NCBI RefSeq assembly: GCF_005877005.1 | Contig: NZ_SSNH01000007.1 | Location: 62,001 to 126,000, forward strand | Length of the DNA stretch: 64,000 nucleotides | Source of the DNA: Sinomonas susongensis | GTDB lineage: Bacteria; Actinomycetota; Actinomycetes; Actinomycetales; Micrococcaceae | Direction of reading: 5' to 3' | In this document: positions 7,273 through 15,609 of the stretch, one piece after another | Numbering within the stretch: position 1 is the stretch's first letter | Layout of the letters: each line of letters starts with the position of its first letter | Program-made: the position numbers and the translations under genes | The notes under the pieces: generated by a model | The model's input: only the letters and a program-made list of their open reading frames with translations | Database searches by the model: none | What the model was told of the DNA's origin: nothing

Positions 7273-8838
7273 GTGTACAACAACGGTGTTGGTTCGTGGC
7301 TCGAGCGACGCCGCCCGAAGTCGGGCGCGAAAACCGCCCTGATCGCGGGTGAGCGGAGCATCACCTACGCGGAGCTGGCCGAGCGGACCCGGAGGCTCGC
7401 CCACGCTCTGCGCCGTCGCGGCGTCGCGCCGGGGGACCGGGTCGCGTACCTCGGGGACAACGATCCCGCCTTCGTCGAGACGCTCTTCGCCTGCGGGCTC
7501 CTCGGCGCGCTGTTCGTGCCGCTGAACACGCGCCTCGCGGCACCCGAGCTGCAGTTCCAGCTCGATGACGCAGGCGTCCGGATCCTCGTCAGCGCCGAGC
7601 GCCTTGAGGCGCTGGCCGGGAGCGCGGCCGGGGGCACCGGCGTCCAGCGCCGGCTTGTCGTCGGGGAGGGCCCGGAGTCGGACGACGACGGCCGGGGAGC
7701 CTCCGCCGCTCAGGCCGGCTCCGCAGTGGAACCCTATGAGGAGGCGCTTCGGGCCGCTGCCACCGAACCGATCGACGAGACGGTCACGCTCGAGGACGGG
7801 GCGATGATCCTCTACACGTCCGGCACGACGGGCCGCCCGAAGGGCGCGCTGCTGACGCACGGCAACATCATCTGGAACTGCTACAACGTGCTCGTGGACA
7901 CGGACCTCGCCTCCACGGACATCGCGCTCATGATCTCGCCGCTGTTCCACGTGGCCTCGCTCGACATGGGGCTCCTGCCGATCCTGCTCAAGGGCGGCAC
8001 GGCCGTGCTGGAGCAGAAGTTCGAGCCGGGCCGCGCCCTCGAGCTCATCGAACGGCACCGCGTCACGACGCTCAATGGCGTGCCGACCACGTTCCAGATG
8101 CTGGCCGAGCACCCTTCCTGGGCGGCCACCGACCTCAGCTCGCTCAGAAGGCTCACGTGCGGTGGCTCGGCGATCCCGGCGAGCGTCCTGGCGGCGTATG
8201 AGGAGCGCGGGATCGGCTTCTCCAACAACTACGGCATGACGGAGGCAGCGCCAGGCGTGACGACGCTTCCGATCGAGCGCTCGCGCGAGAAGGTCGGCTC
8301 GGCCGGGCTCCCGCACTTCTTCACAGACCTCCGCGTCGTCGACCCGATCGGCGAGGTCCTGGCGCCGGGGGAGGTGGGCGAGATCCAGATCTCGGGACCG
8401 AACGTCATCAAGCAGTACTGGAACCGGTCCGATGCGGTCCGCGATTCCTATGCGGACGGCGTCTGGTTCAGGTCCGGGGACATGGGCTACCGCGACGACG
8501 AGGGCTTCCTCTACCTGTCCGACCGGCTCAAGGACATGATCATCTCGGGCGGCGAGAACATCTACCCCGCCGAGGTTGAGGCCGTCATCGTCGAACTGCC
8601 GCAGGTCGCGTCCGTGGCGGTGATCGGAGTCCCGGACGAGAAGTGGGGCGAGGTCCCGAGGGCGGTCTTGACCCTCCGCGAGGGGATGGAGCTATCCGAG
8701 GACGACGTGCGCACCCATCTCGACGGGCGGCTCGCCCGGTACAAGATCCCGAAGTCGGTGGTGTTCGTCGAGGAGATGCCGCGCACTGCGAGCGGCAAGA
8801 TCCGCAAGGCCGAGCTCCGCAAGCAGTGCGCCCACTGA
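7273..8838 (+). CDS. Acyl-CoA synthetase (AMP-binding family)
   Basis: A 521-residue adenylate-forming enzyme that would activate a carboxylic acid to its CoA thioester using ATP. MILYTSGTTGRPKGALLTHG around residue 178 is the AMP-binding P-loop, NNYGMTEAAP the A5 motif, YLSDRLKDMIISGGENIYP the hinge, and PRTASGKIRKAELR the C-terminal catalytic lysine region. The GTG start sits after GGGAGGGATGCT; the ATG seen there is out of frame. It closes the MarR-divergent operon. The acid specificity is not evident; medium-chain, aryl and cyclic acids are all possible. Confidence 0.92.
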   Translation: MYNNGVGSWLERRRPKSGAKTALIAGERSITYAELAERTRRLAHALRRRGVAPGDRVAYLGDNDPAFVETLFACGLLGALFVPLNTRLAAPELQFQLDDAGVRILVSAERLEALAGSAAGGTGVQRRLVVGEGPESDDDGRGASAAQAGSAVEPYEEALRAAATEPIDETVTLEDGAMILYTSGTTGRPKGALLTHGNIIWNCYNVLVDTDLASTDIALMISPLFHVASLDMGLLPILLKGGTAVLEQKFEPGRALELIERHRVTTLNGVPTTFQMLAEHPSWAATDLSSLRRLTCGGSAIPASVLAAYEERGIGFSNNYGMTEAAPGVTTLPIERSREKVGSAGLPHFFTDLRVVDPIGEVLAPGEVGEIQISGPNVIKQYWNRSDAVRDSYADGVWFRSGDMGYRDDEGFLYLSDRLKDMIISGGENIYPAEVEAVIVELPQVASVAVIGVPDEKWGEVPRAVLTLREGMELSEDDVRTHLDGRLARYKIPKSVVFVEEMPRTASGKIRKAELRKQCAH

Positions 8839-8871
8839 GGATCGTCCTTGCCTACGGGTGGCCCGGTGCCC

Positions 8872-9780
8872 TCACGGCGTGGCCGGGACGAGGACGCCGG
8901 CCTGCGCCTCGGGTGCGAGCTCGCCGAGGACTTCGCGCACATGGCGCTCGGCGAGGGAGGCCGTCGCCTCGAAGACGGCGATGTATGCCGCTCGTGCCCG
9001 GAGGAGCGGCCAATCCTCGGGGAGCAGTTCGTAGGGCATCCCCGGATCGTCCCAGGGGAACGCCCGCCACTCGTCCAGGACTTCGACGCGAGCTCGGAAG
9101 CCTTCCCGCGCGTCGAGCTCTCCCGCCTGAAGCCGCTTGAGGCGGGCCTCGTTCGCCGCGGCGAACTCGGCATACCGCCTGGGGGGCTCGACAGTGTCGA
9201 TGATGGCGGGACGGCGTCCCTCGAACGCGTCGTCCTCGACCCGGAACGCCATGAAGTCCTCGACGCCGTACCCGTCGGCGATCTCCCGCACCTGCTCCAT
9301 TCGATCCCGGGGCGAGAACCAGAGTGCGTCGTACACGGGTGCGAAGCCCAGCCATTTGAGGCGGGCGCGGAACGCTTCGCGGACGTCGCGCTCCTTCTCG
9401 GGCACGGAGAACGCGACTGCCGTCCAGTGCCGGTCCCATGGAATGCTCGGGTCACCGAACTGGGCGATCTGGGCGGTGCCGACGACGAGCCTGGCCCGGG
9501 CTGCGGCTGTGAAGCGGTATCGCGAAGAGCGCCCTCCGCCGTCGTTCTCGAGGACCCCGCGCGCGGCGAGCCGGCTCAGGGCCGTCGTCACCGCCGAGCG
9601 CGTGAGCCCGACGTCCTCGGCGAGCCGGACGATCGCGCGGGCGGGAAGCCACAGGTCCGTGTGCCGCCAGAATTCGCCGAGCATCGTCACGAGGAGATGC
9701 TGGCTCGTTCCCCCTCGCTGGGGCCTCGGAAAGTCGACGGCGGTCGCCTCGACTCGCCCTTCTCCGTCATAGCGCACCAT
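8872..9780 (-). CDS. PaaX family transcriptional repressor
   Basis: A 302-residue regulator with the PaaX order: an N-terminal winged helix (LPARAIVRLAEDVGLTRSAV, then LSRLAARGVLENDG), a central domain (WDRHWTAVAFSVPEKERDVR) and a C-terminal PaaX domain. PaaX proteins repress aromatic-acid catabolism and release DNA on binding an acyl-CoA such as phenylacetyl-CoA. The start is fixed by GGGAGGATGTG before ATG 9780; the frame is open further upstream. It is convergent with the CoA ligase gene and divergent from the MHS transporter, so it likely controls the second half of this island. Confidence 0.9.
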   Translation of the reverse strand: MVRYDGEGRVEATAVDFPRPQRGGTSQHLLVTMLGEFWRHTDLWLPARAIVRLAEDVGLTRSAVTTALSRLAARGVLENDGGGRSSRYRFTAAARARLVVGTAQIAQFGDPSIPWDRHWTAVAFSVPEKERDVREAFRARLKWLGFAPVYDALWFSPRDRMEQVREIADGYGVEDFMAFRVEDDAFEGRRPAIIDTVEPPRRYAEFAAANEARLKRLQAGELDAREGFRARVEVLDEWRAFPWDDPGMPYELLPEDWPLLRARAAYIAVFEATASLAERHVREVLGELAPEAQAGVLVPATP

Positions 9781-9810
9781 CACATCCTCCCAGCCGAAAA
9801 GAATCTTTGC

Positions 9811-9837
9811 AGATTTATTGACGCTCGCGAGATTTAT
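9811..9837. promoter_or_regulatory. Direct repeats in the PaaX/transporter divergent promoter
   Basis: AGATTTAT occurs at 9811-9818 and 9830-9837, 19 bp apart, in an AT-rich patch inside an otherwise GC-rich intergenic region. AATCT and AGATT also form a small inverted repeat at 9803-9816. These are candidate PaaX contacts; PaaX sites are known to be spaced half-sites, but the exact consensus differs between genera. Confidence 0.4.
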
Positions 9838-9939
9838 CGCAATCATGGATGTACGAGTGATGCACCCCACACAGCCCGAACGACGAGGTTCACGAGAGCA
9901 CACTCGCCCCCCACCCACCGCAACACCAGGAGATCCGCA

Positions 9940-11277
9940 ATGACCGCTGGTCCCGCCACTTCAGTCACTTCCACTGGCGTCGCCCCCGGGCGCCACGCCG
10001 GCAAGGCAGCCGTCGCAAGCTTCGTCGGCAGCACGCTCGAGTACTACGACTTCTTCATCTACGGCTCGGCCTCGGCCCTCATCTTCAACAAGGTCTTCTT
10101 CCCGGGGCTCGACCCGCTTCTGGGGCAGTTCCTCTCGATGGCGACGCTCGGCATAGGCTACGTCGTCCGGCCGCTTGCGGCAGGCTTCATCGGCCACTTC
10201 GGCGATCGCATCGGCCGCAAGCAGATGCTCGTCTTCACGCTCGTCTCGATGGGCGTCGCGACGTTCCTCATCGGCTGCCTCCCCACGACGGCGGTGATCG
10301 GCGCAGCCGCGCCCGTGATCCTCGTGCTCCTGCGGGTCCTCCAGGGCATCTCGGCAGCCGGAGAGTCCGTCGGCGCCGTGACGCTCTCACTCGAGCACGC
10401 TCCGTCCCGCCGTCGCGCCTTCTTCGCGAGCTGGGTCAACACGGGTGCCGCGGCCGGCATCATGCTCGCCTCGATCGCGTTCCTGCTCGTCTCCCTCATG
10501 CCCCAGGCGTCGCTGATCGCGTGGGGCTGGCGCATTCCGTTCCTCGCGAGCTTCATCGTTGCGGCCGCCGGCTTCATCATCCGGCGGCGCGTCCCCGAGA
10601 CCGAGCTGTTCGAGCAAGCCCGCGAGGCGGGGGAAACCAAGCAGGAACTCCCGCTCAAGGTCGTCTTCCGCGACTACTGGCCCACCATCATCAAGGTCAT
10701 CCTCTTCGGCGTCTGGGCCGTGGTCTCCACGATCGTCTCCGCGTTCAGCCTCTCCTACGCCACGAACGGCCACCTCGTCTCGGGCACCATCATGCTCGCG
10801 ACGACCATCATCACGGCCGCGCTCGGCATCATCGCCCAGCCACTGTTCGGCATCCTCGCCGACAGGATCGGACGCAAGCCCGTCTTCATCACCGGCAACC
10901 TCATCTGCGCCGTCATGATCTTTGCCTACTTCTGGTCGATCTCGCAGAAGGACGTCCCCCTGGTCTTCGTCACCTCGATCGTCGTGATGGTGGTCGGCTA
11001 CGGCATGGTCAACCCGCTCGGTCCGGCGATCGTCGCCGAGATGTTCCCGACCCGCATCCGCTACTCCGGTGCGGCCATCTCCTCCCAGCTCGGGCTCATC
11101 GTGACTGGCTTTGCTCCCACGATCGCCGCCGCCGTCGTACGCCCCGGCCCTGGTGGATGGGTCCCCGTGGCGGTCTTCACCGCCGTCTGCTGCGTTGTCT
11201 CGGCCCTGGTGACGCTCATCTGGGTCCGCGAGACCTACCGGATCGACACCGACGACCTCGGGAAGAAGGTGGCTTGA
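9940..11277 (+). CDS. MFS transporter, metabolite:H+ symporter (MHS) family
   Basis: A 445-residue, 12-span carrier. ASFVGSTLEYYDFFIYGSAS in span 1 and GHFGDRIGRKQMLVFTL between spans 2 and 3 are diagnostic for MHS carriers such as ShiA, KgtP and ProP, which import organic acids, aromatic acids or betaines with protons. The second half repeats the loop as GILADRIGRKPVF. ATG 9940 follows CAGGAGATCCGCA. Its stop overlaps the next gene's start, and it is divergent from PaaX, so it probably imports the substrate of this cluster. Confidence 0.92.
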   Translation: MTAGPATSVTSTGVAPGRHAGKAAVASFVGSTLEYYDFFIYGSASALIFNKVFFPGLDPLLGQFLSMATLGIGYVVRPLAAGFIGHFGDRIGRKQMLVFTLVSMGVATFLIGCLPTTAVIGAAAPVILVLLRVLQGISAAGESVGAVTLSLEHAPSRRRAFFASWVNTGAAAGIMLASIAFLLVSLMPQASLIAWGWRIPFLASFIVAAAGFIIRRRVPETELFEQAREAGETKQELPLKVVFRDYWPTIIKVILFGVWAVVSTIVSAFSLSYATNGHLVSGTIMLATTIITAALGIIAQPLFGILADRIGRKPVFITGNLICAVMIFAYFWSISQKDVPLVFVTSIVVMVVGYGMVNPLGPAIVAEMFPTRIRYSGAAISSQLGLIVTGFAPTIAAAVVRPGPGGWVPVAVFTAVCCVVSALVTLIWVRETYRIDTDDLGKKVA

Positions 11278-13073
11278 GCTTGGCGTACAACGTCCTCATC
11301 GAGAACGATGTCGAGACCCCGCTCCGCGACGGGACCGTCCTCCGGTCCACCGTCTACCGGCCGGCCGCCGAGGCCGAGCGCTTCCCGGTTCTCATGACCC
11401 GCACCCCCTACGGGCGGGACCTCTCGGTCAACTCGGCCTACTTCAACCCCGCCACCGTCGCCGCAGCCGGTTTCATCGTCGTCCTCCAGGACGTGCGCGG
11501 CCGCTTCGGCTCGGACGGCGAGTTCGTCCCGAGCGAGCATGAAGCGGACGACGGCGCCGAGGCGGTGGAGTGGGCAGCGAACCTGCCGTACTCATCGGGC
11601 AGGGTCGGGATGTGGGGCCGTTCGTACTTCGGGGAGTCCCAGTGGCGCGCTGCTCGCCGAAATCCCGTGGGCCTCGCGGCCTTGGCCTCCGGCGTATGCG
11701 CGGCGGGCAGTGCAGACAACGGCGCTCTCTTCCGGGGTGGCGCCTTCGAACTCGGCTCGCGGCTGAGCTGGGGCCACGGTTCGATCTCGCTCGAGGCGGT
11801 GCGCCGCGAGTTCGCTGGGGACCCCGCTCGGCTCGAGCGGGAGCTCGAGGCCTGGCGCGACTTGGACGCCTCTTTCGCGGACGGCTCCGCGTTCGGGACA
11901 CTTCCGCTCAACGACCTCAAGTCCCGCGCGAGCACGTTCATGCAGTCGTACATCATCCCCTCCACGGGCGAGGATCCCGGCGGCGAGACGTCGGAGGCGT
12001 GGAACTGGCCCGCCTCCGAACCTGTTGCCCTGGAAACCCTCAACATCGGCGGCTGGTTCGACATCTTCCTGCCGAACACGCTCGCCCACTACAGGCTCCA
12101 GCTCGAGGCATCGAGGAGGGATCCAGTCGTCCCGCGGCCCAGCCTCATCCTCGGCCCGTGGAGCCACACCAATTACACCGGGATTTTCCCGGGCACGGCG
12201 TTCCCGGGAGGGTCTGCTGGTGCGGTCGGGGCCTATGGCGACCTGTCCTCTATCCACGCGCGGTGGTTCGCCCGGGTGCTGGGTGACGGGCCTGGGCAGG
12301 AAGGACCTGGGCACGACGGGCCGGGGCGCGACGGGCCTACGCAGGAGCTGCCTTCGGCCCTCGTCTACTTCATGGGCGAGAACAGCTGGCGAGGCTTCCA
12401 CGAGCTGCCGGAGCCTGACGGGGCGGTGGAGCTCTTCCTGGGTACGGACGGCTCGCTCCTGCGCGAGGCCGGCGACGACGGCGCGGTCGAGTACGACTAC
12501 GATCCACTCGATCCTGTCCCGAGCACGGGCGGCGCCAGCATGCACCTGGGGGCAGACCTCGCAGGCCCGGCCGAGCAGTCGCCGGTCGAGGCGCGCGGCG
12601 ACGTCGTCGTCTTCACGACGGAGCCGCTGGCGGACCCGCTCACTGTGTTCGGCGATGTGACTGCGACACTGTTCGCCTCCTCGTCGGCTGTCGACACGGA
12701 CTTCGTGGTGCGGCTGTGCCGGGTCACGCCCGACGGGCGCTCCGTCGGCTTGGCCGAGGGGATCGTGCGCGCGTCATGGCGCGACGCGTGCGCTGGCGAC
12801 GGGGTTTTCCGGCCGGGACCGCCGCGCCGTCCGCTCACGCCCGGACAGGTCGAGGAGTTCCGGGTCAACCTCTGGGCGACTGCCTGCACGTTCCAGGCCG
12901 GGGATCGAATCCGGGTACAGGTCACGTCGAGCTGTCACCCGAAGTGGGACCGCAACCTCAATACGGGGGCGAAGGCCACAGATTCCTCGGACACAGTCGT
13001 GGCCCGGCAGCGAGTCCTTTGGGGCGAAGCCGCACCGAGCCGCATCACCCTCGGGGTGCTGTCCCAGCCATGA
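11274..13073 (+). CDS. CocE/NonD family X-Pro dipeptidyl-peptidase-like serine hydrolase
   Basis: A 599-residue alpha/beta hydrolase related to cocaine esterase, glutaryl-7-ACA acylase and X-Pro dipeptidyl peptidase. The nucleophile elbow WGRSYFGE puts the serine at 117; GWFDIFLPN and GPWSH belong to the later Asp and His regions; a jelly-roll C-terminal domain (DVTATLFASSSAVDTDF onward) completes the fold. The TTG at 11274 follows GAAGAAGG and overlaps the transporter stop; a TTG at 11280 is an alternative. A Gly/Pro/Asp-rich insert at about residues 340-357 is low complexity. It likely hydrolyses an ester or amide imported by the MHS carrier. Confidence 0.88.
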   Translation: MSLAYNVLIENDVETPLRDGTVLRSTVYRPAAEAERFPVLMTRTPYGRDLSVNSAYFNPATVAAAGFIVVLQDVRGRFGSDGEFVPSEHEADDGAEAVEWAANLPYSSGRVGMWGRSYFGESQWRAARRNPVGLAALASGVCAAGSADNGALFRGGAFELGSRLSWGHGSISLEAVRREFAGDPARLERELEAWRDLDASFADGSAFGTLPLNDLKSRASTFMQSYIIPSTGEDPGGETSEAWNWPASEPVALETLNIGGWFDIFLPNTLAHYRLQLEASRRDPVVPRPSLILGPWSHTNYTGIFPGTAFPGGSAGAVGAYGDLSSIHARWFARVLGDGPGQEGPGHDGPGRDGPTQELPSALVYFMGENSWRGFHELPEPDGAVELFLGTDGSLLREAGDDGAVEYDYDPLDPVPSTGGASMHLGADLAGPAEQSPVEARGDVVVFTTEPLADPLTVFGDVTATLFASSSAVDTDFVVRLCRVTPDGRSVGLAEGIVRASWRDACAGDGVFRPGPPRRPLTPGQVEEFRVNLWATACTFQAGDRIRVQVTSSCHPKWDRNLNTGAKATDSSDTVVARQRVLWGEAAPSRITLGVLSQP

Positions 13074-13546
13074 CCCTGCATCCGGAGCCGCAGGCCCCCG
13101 CCCTCGACTACGTCGGAACGCTCACAGTGCACATCGCCGAGCCGATCGACGTGGGCCCAACTCCCGAGGGGCACCGGCGGATCATCCCCATCACCGGCGG
13201 GACGGCTGCGGGGCCGCGGCTCACGGGGCGCGTGCTGGCAGGGGGTGCGGACTTCCAGACACTCCACTCCCGGGAGCTCACCGAGCTCGAAGCTCGCTAC
13301 GCGCTCGAAACGGAGGACGGCGCTGTCATCTCAGTCGACAACGCCGCCCTCCGCTCGGGGAGCCCCGAGGCCATGGGCCGGCTCATCCGGGGCGAGGCGG
13401 TGGACCCCGCGGAGATCTACTTCCGGTGCGCGGTGCGGCTGCGGGCCTCGGCCCCGGCCTGGGACTGGGTCAATCGCACGCTGTTCGTCGGGACGGGAGA
13501 GCGGTACCCGGGCTCCGTGCTCGTCCACATCTTTGCGATGGGCTGA
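13070..13546 (+). CDS. DUF3237 family protein
   Basis: A 158-residue protein matching the DUF3237 pattern: LTVHIAEPIDVGPTPEGHRRIIPITGG near the start, GPRLTGRVLAGGADFQ, then ARYALETEDGAVISVDNAALR and a C-terminal AWDWVNRTLFVGTGER. The family is a small beta-barrel with no agreed activity, often encoded beside catabolic esterases. The ATG overlaps the CocE-like gene stop, so the two are translationally coupled and probably act in the same pathway. No classical catalytic motif is visible. Confidence 0.85.
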   Translation: MTLHPEPQAPALDYVGTLTVHIAEPIDVGPTPEGHRRIIPITGGTAAGPRLTGRVLAGGADFQTLHSRELTELEARYALETEDGAVISVDNAALRSGSPEAMGRLIRGEAVDPAEIYFRCAVRLRASAPAWDWVNRTLFVGTGERYPGSVLVHIFAMG

Positions 13547-13651
13547 CCGCTGGGCCCACGTGGGCGACGCGCTCGAAACGGGGGAGGTCTCGGCTTCGAC
13601 GTGCGGAGGCCTACTGGGAGGGCAGGAGCGCTGGCATGGGCGGTGCCTTCG

Positions 13652-13810
13652 GTCGCGCAGCCACGTCTGGAAGAAGCTGCTCAGATCCGAGCCGCTGACC
13701 GACTCCGCCGTGTGGATGAAGTCGTCGGTGGTGGCATTTCCGTACCGATGCTGTGCCGCGTACGTGCGGAGGATCTGGAAGAATGCCGAGTCTCCCACCC
13801 GCAGCCGCAC
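13652..13810 (-). pseudogene. Remnant of an M1 family aminopeptidase C-terminal region
   Basis: About 53 codons read VGDSAFFQILRTYAAQHRYG, NATTDDFIHTAESV and SGSDLSSFFQTWLRD. This is the helical segment that follows the catalytic domain in PepN-type M1 metallopeptidases. On both sides the frame turns into sequence with no resemblance to the family, there is no HEXXH motif, and no start or stop fits. The rest of 13547-13994 shows nothing else I can support. I read it as a decayed or recombined fragment between the DUF3237 gene and the citrate synthase-like gene. Confidence 0.7.
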
Positions 13811-13994
13811 GTATCCGGCTCCGCACGGTGGTGCGCCCTCTGACAGCCATGGGCAGGGCTGCTGCGTCCCTGCCCGAGCAGGGCCGCGGCCCATTTCACC
13901 GCCAGGGTCCCCACCGCCGGACCAACCGAACCGCAGGAGTTCCGGGGAGAGTCGGATCAATCCCGAGGATGGCGGGAAGAAGCTTCTCTGGGCG

Positions 13995-15173
13995 TCATCG
14001 CGGAAGCGGCTGGGGTGCGGGTGGCCCCCCGTAGCGGGCTGAAGGCCGGATGATCTTCGGATCGGCGGCCTGCTCAAGGATGTGGGGGGCCCAGCCTAGG
14101 GCGCGAGCGGCAGCGAACGTTGGGGTGAAGAGGCTGCGCGAGAGGCCGACCTGCTCCATGACGACGGCGGCGTACCACTCCAGATTGGTGTGCAGGTGTC
14201 GACCGGGCTTGAGTTTCTCAAGTAGGAACGGAATCCGCTCCTCGACCTGGATGGCAAATTGGACTCTCGGTCCTTCGAAGCGCTGTGCGACCTCCTTGAG
14301 CAGACGTGAGCGCGGATCCTCGACCCGGTACACCGGGTGCCCAAAGCCCATGATCTTCTGATGAGAGAGGACGCGTTCAGTGACCCAGGGATCAATGTTC
14401 TCGACGGTGCCGATGGCGTCGAGCATGTCCAGTACGCGGCTGGGTGCACCTCCATGGAGCGGGCCGGAGAGGGAACCGAGGGCGCCGACGAAGCACGAAG
14501 AGACGTCGGCCCCTGTGGACGCTATGAGGCGCGCAGTGAAAGTGGAGGCGTTGAATCCGTGGTCGATCGCGGCGACCAGATAGGTCGACAGCGCCCTTGC
14601 CCTCTCGGCAGTGGGTGGCGCGCCGTCCAGCATGTACAGGTAGTTCTCGGCGAAGCCCAGTTCCGGGCGGGGCATCAGCGGCGTCTGCCCGTTCGACAGA
14701 CGAGTGAGGGCGGCGATGAGCGTAGAAATCTGCGCGGCCGCGCGGACGACTTCCGTGCGGCGGGTCGGTTCATCCAGGTCGAATAGCGCGGGGGAGCCCC
14801 TTAGCGCTCCGTCAAGGGCGACGGCGGCCTTCACAGCCCCGAGCAGGTCGGCTGAGGCCGACGCCGCCACCGTCGCCACCAGCCGCTGGAGTTCGCTCGA
14901 GGGGACGGCTGCAGCGGCAATCTCGCTCCGGATCCCCCCGAAGCGTCCTGGCTCGGGCAGTTCGCCGTCGATCAGAAGCCACCAGACTTCCTCTACGGAG
15001 CAGCGACGGGCAAGGTCTGTGGCGGAGAACTGACGGTAGGTGTAGAAGCCTTCGCTTCCCCGAACGTCGCTCAGCATTGTCTCGGCGACTACGACGTTCC
15101 TGAGACCACGGGGCACGTCGATGAGGGTCTCGTCCACGCGGTCGATCGTGGTCGGATCCTTGACTTCCCTCAC
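13995..15173 (-). CDS. Citrate synthase / 2-methylcitrate synthase family protein
   Basis: A 392-residue condensing enzyme joining acetyl-CoA or propionyl-CoA to an oxoacid. Conserved blocks are DHGFNASTFTAR (H205), SGPLHGGAPSRV (H240) and MGFGHPVYRVEDPRS (H279), with RSLFTPTFAAARALGW near the end; these match the citrate synthase core. An N-terminal segment (YTYRQFSATDLARRCSVEEV) is as in short Gram-positive forms. The start overlaps a small upstream gene by 4 bp. Being next to a GlxA-type regulator rather than other TCA genes suggests a specialised, inducible synthase; methylcitrate synthesis is possible but there is no prpB or prpD neighbour. Confidence 0.87.
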   Translation of the reverse strand: MREVKDPTTIDRVDETLIDVPRGLRNVVVAETMLSDVRGSEGFYTYRQFSATDLARRCSVEEVWWLLIDGELPEPGRFGGIRSEIAAAAVPSSELQRLVATVAASASADLLGAVKAAVALDGALRGSPALFDLDEPTRRTEVVRAAAQISTLIAALTRLSNGQTPLMPRPELGFAENYLYMLDGAPPTAERARALSTYLVAAIDHGFNASTFTARLIASTGADVSSCFVGALGSLSGPLHGGAPSRVLDMLDAIGTVENIDPWVTERVLSHQKIMGFGHPVYRVEDPRSRLLKEVAQRFEGPRVQFAIQVEERIPFLLEKLKPGRHLHTNLEWYAAVVMEQVGLSRSLFTPTFAAARALGWAPHILEQAADPKIIRPSARYGGPPAPQPLPR

Positions 15174-15457
15174 CCGCCGACCTCCTCGCAGCAGGGTCCA
15201 AGGGTCAGACCCGGGCCCGACTCAAGAAGCTCGCCCCTCCCAAAGTGGTGGCGACGACCGACGTCGGCTGCTCTGCTGGCGAGCCGCACGATCGCCTTCC
15301 ATGGCTCGACGCCCGCAGGGGCAATGCCGACCTCCCGCGCGTTCTGACCCTCGGCGTCGTGTCGCTCGCGGAGAATCCGCCGGCGCTCCAGCTCCTCCTC
15401 GAGGCGCTCCTCCCTGAACTGCCATAGCCGCCAGAACGTGAACTCGTCGATCAACAT
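15170..15457 (-). CDS. Small hypothetical protein coupled to the citrate synthase-like gene
   Basis: A 95-residue product beginning MLIDEFTFWRLWQFREERLE followed by an Arg/Glu-rich helix (ELERRRILRERHD) and ending in a Cys pair (LGPCCEEVGG). ATG 15457 has GGGAAGAGGG seven bases upstream and the stop overlaps the next start, which supports a real coupled gene. I do not recognise a family. The charged N-terminal helix could be a regulatory or adaptor segment; this is inference. Confidence 0.6.
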   Translation of the reverse strand: MLIDEFTFWRLWQFREERLEEELERRRILRERHDAEGQNAREVGIAPAGVEPWKAIVRLASRAADVGRRHHFGRGELLESGPGLTLGPCCEEVGG

Positions 15458-15609
15458 CGTGTGCCCTCTTCCCTGGCGATCTACTTCCCTCGCGGCGCCC
15501 CTGAATGCGCCGCGAGCGTCGTTCCATGCATTCGATATTCGGCCGGTCCAGCGGACATCGGCAGTGGCAGAGGTGACCACTTCCGCGCATTTTCCGCCAT
15601 ACTGGGGAG

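Noticed and set aside
12290-12345. GPG-rich repeat inside the CocE-like gene as a mobile or functional repeat
   Set aside because: A short in-frame low-complexity loop; no wider repeat and the fold continues on both sides.
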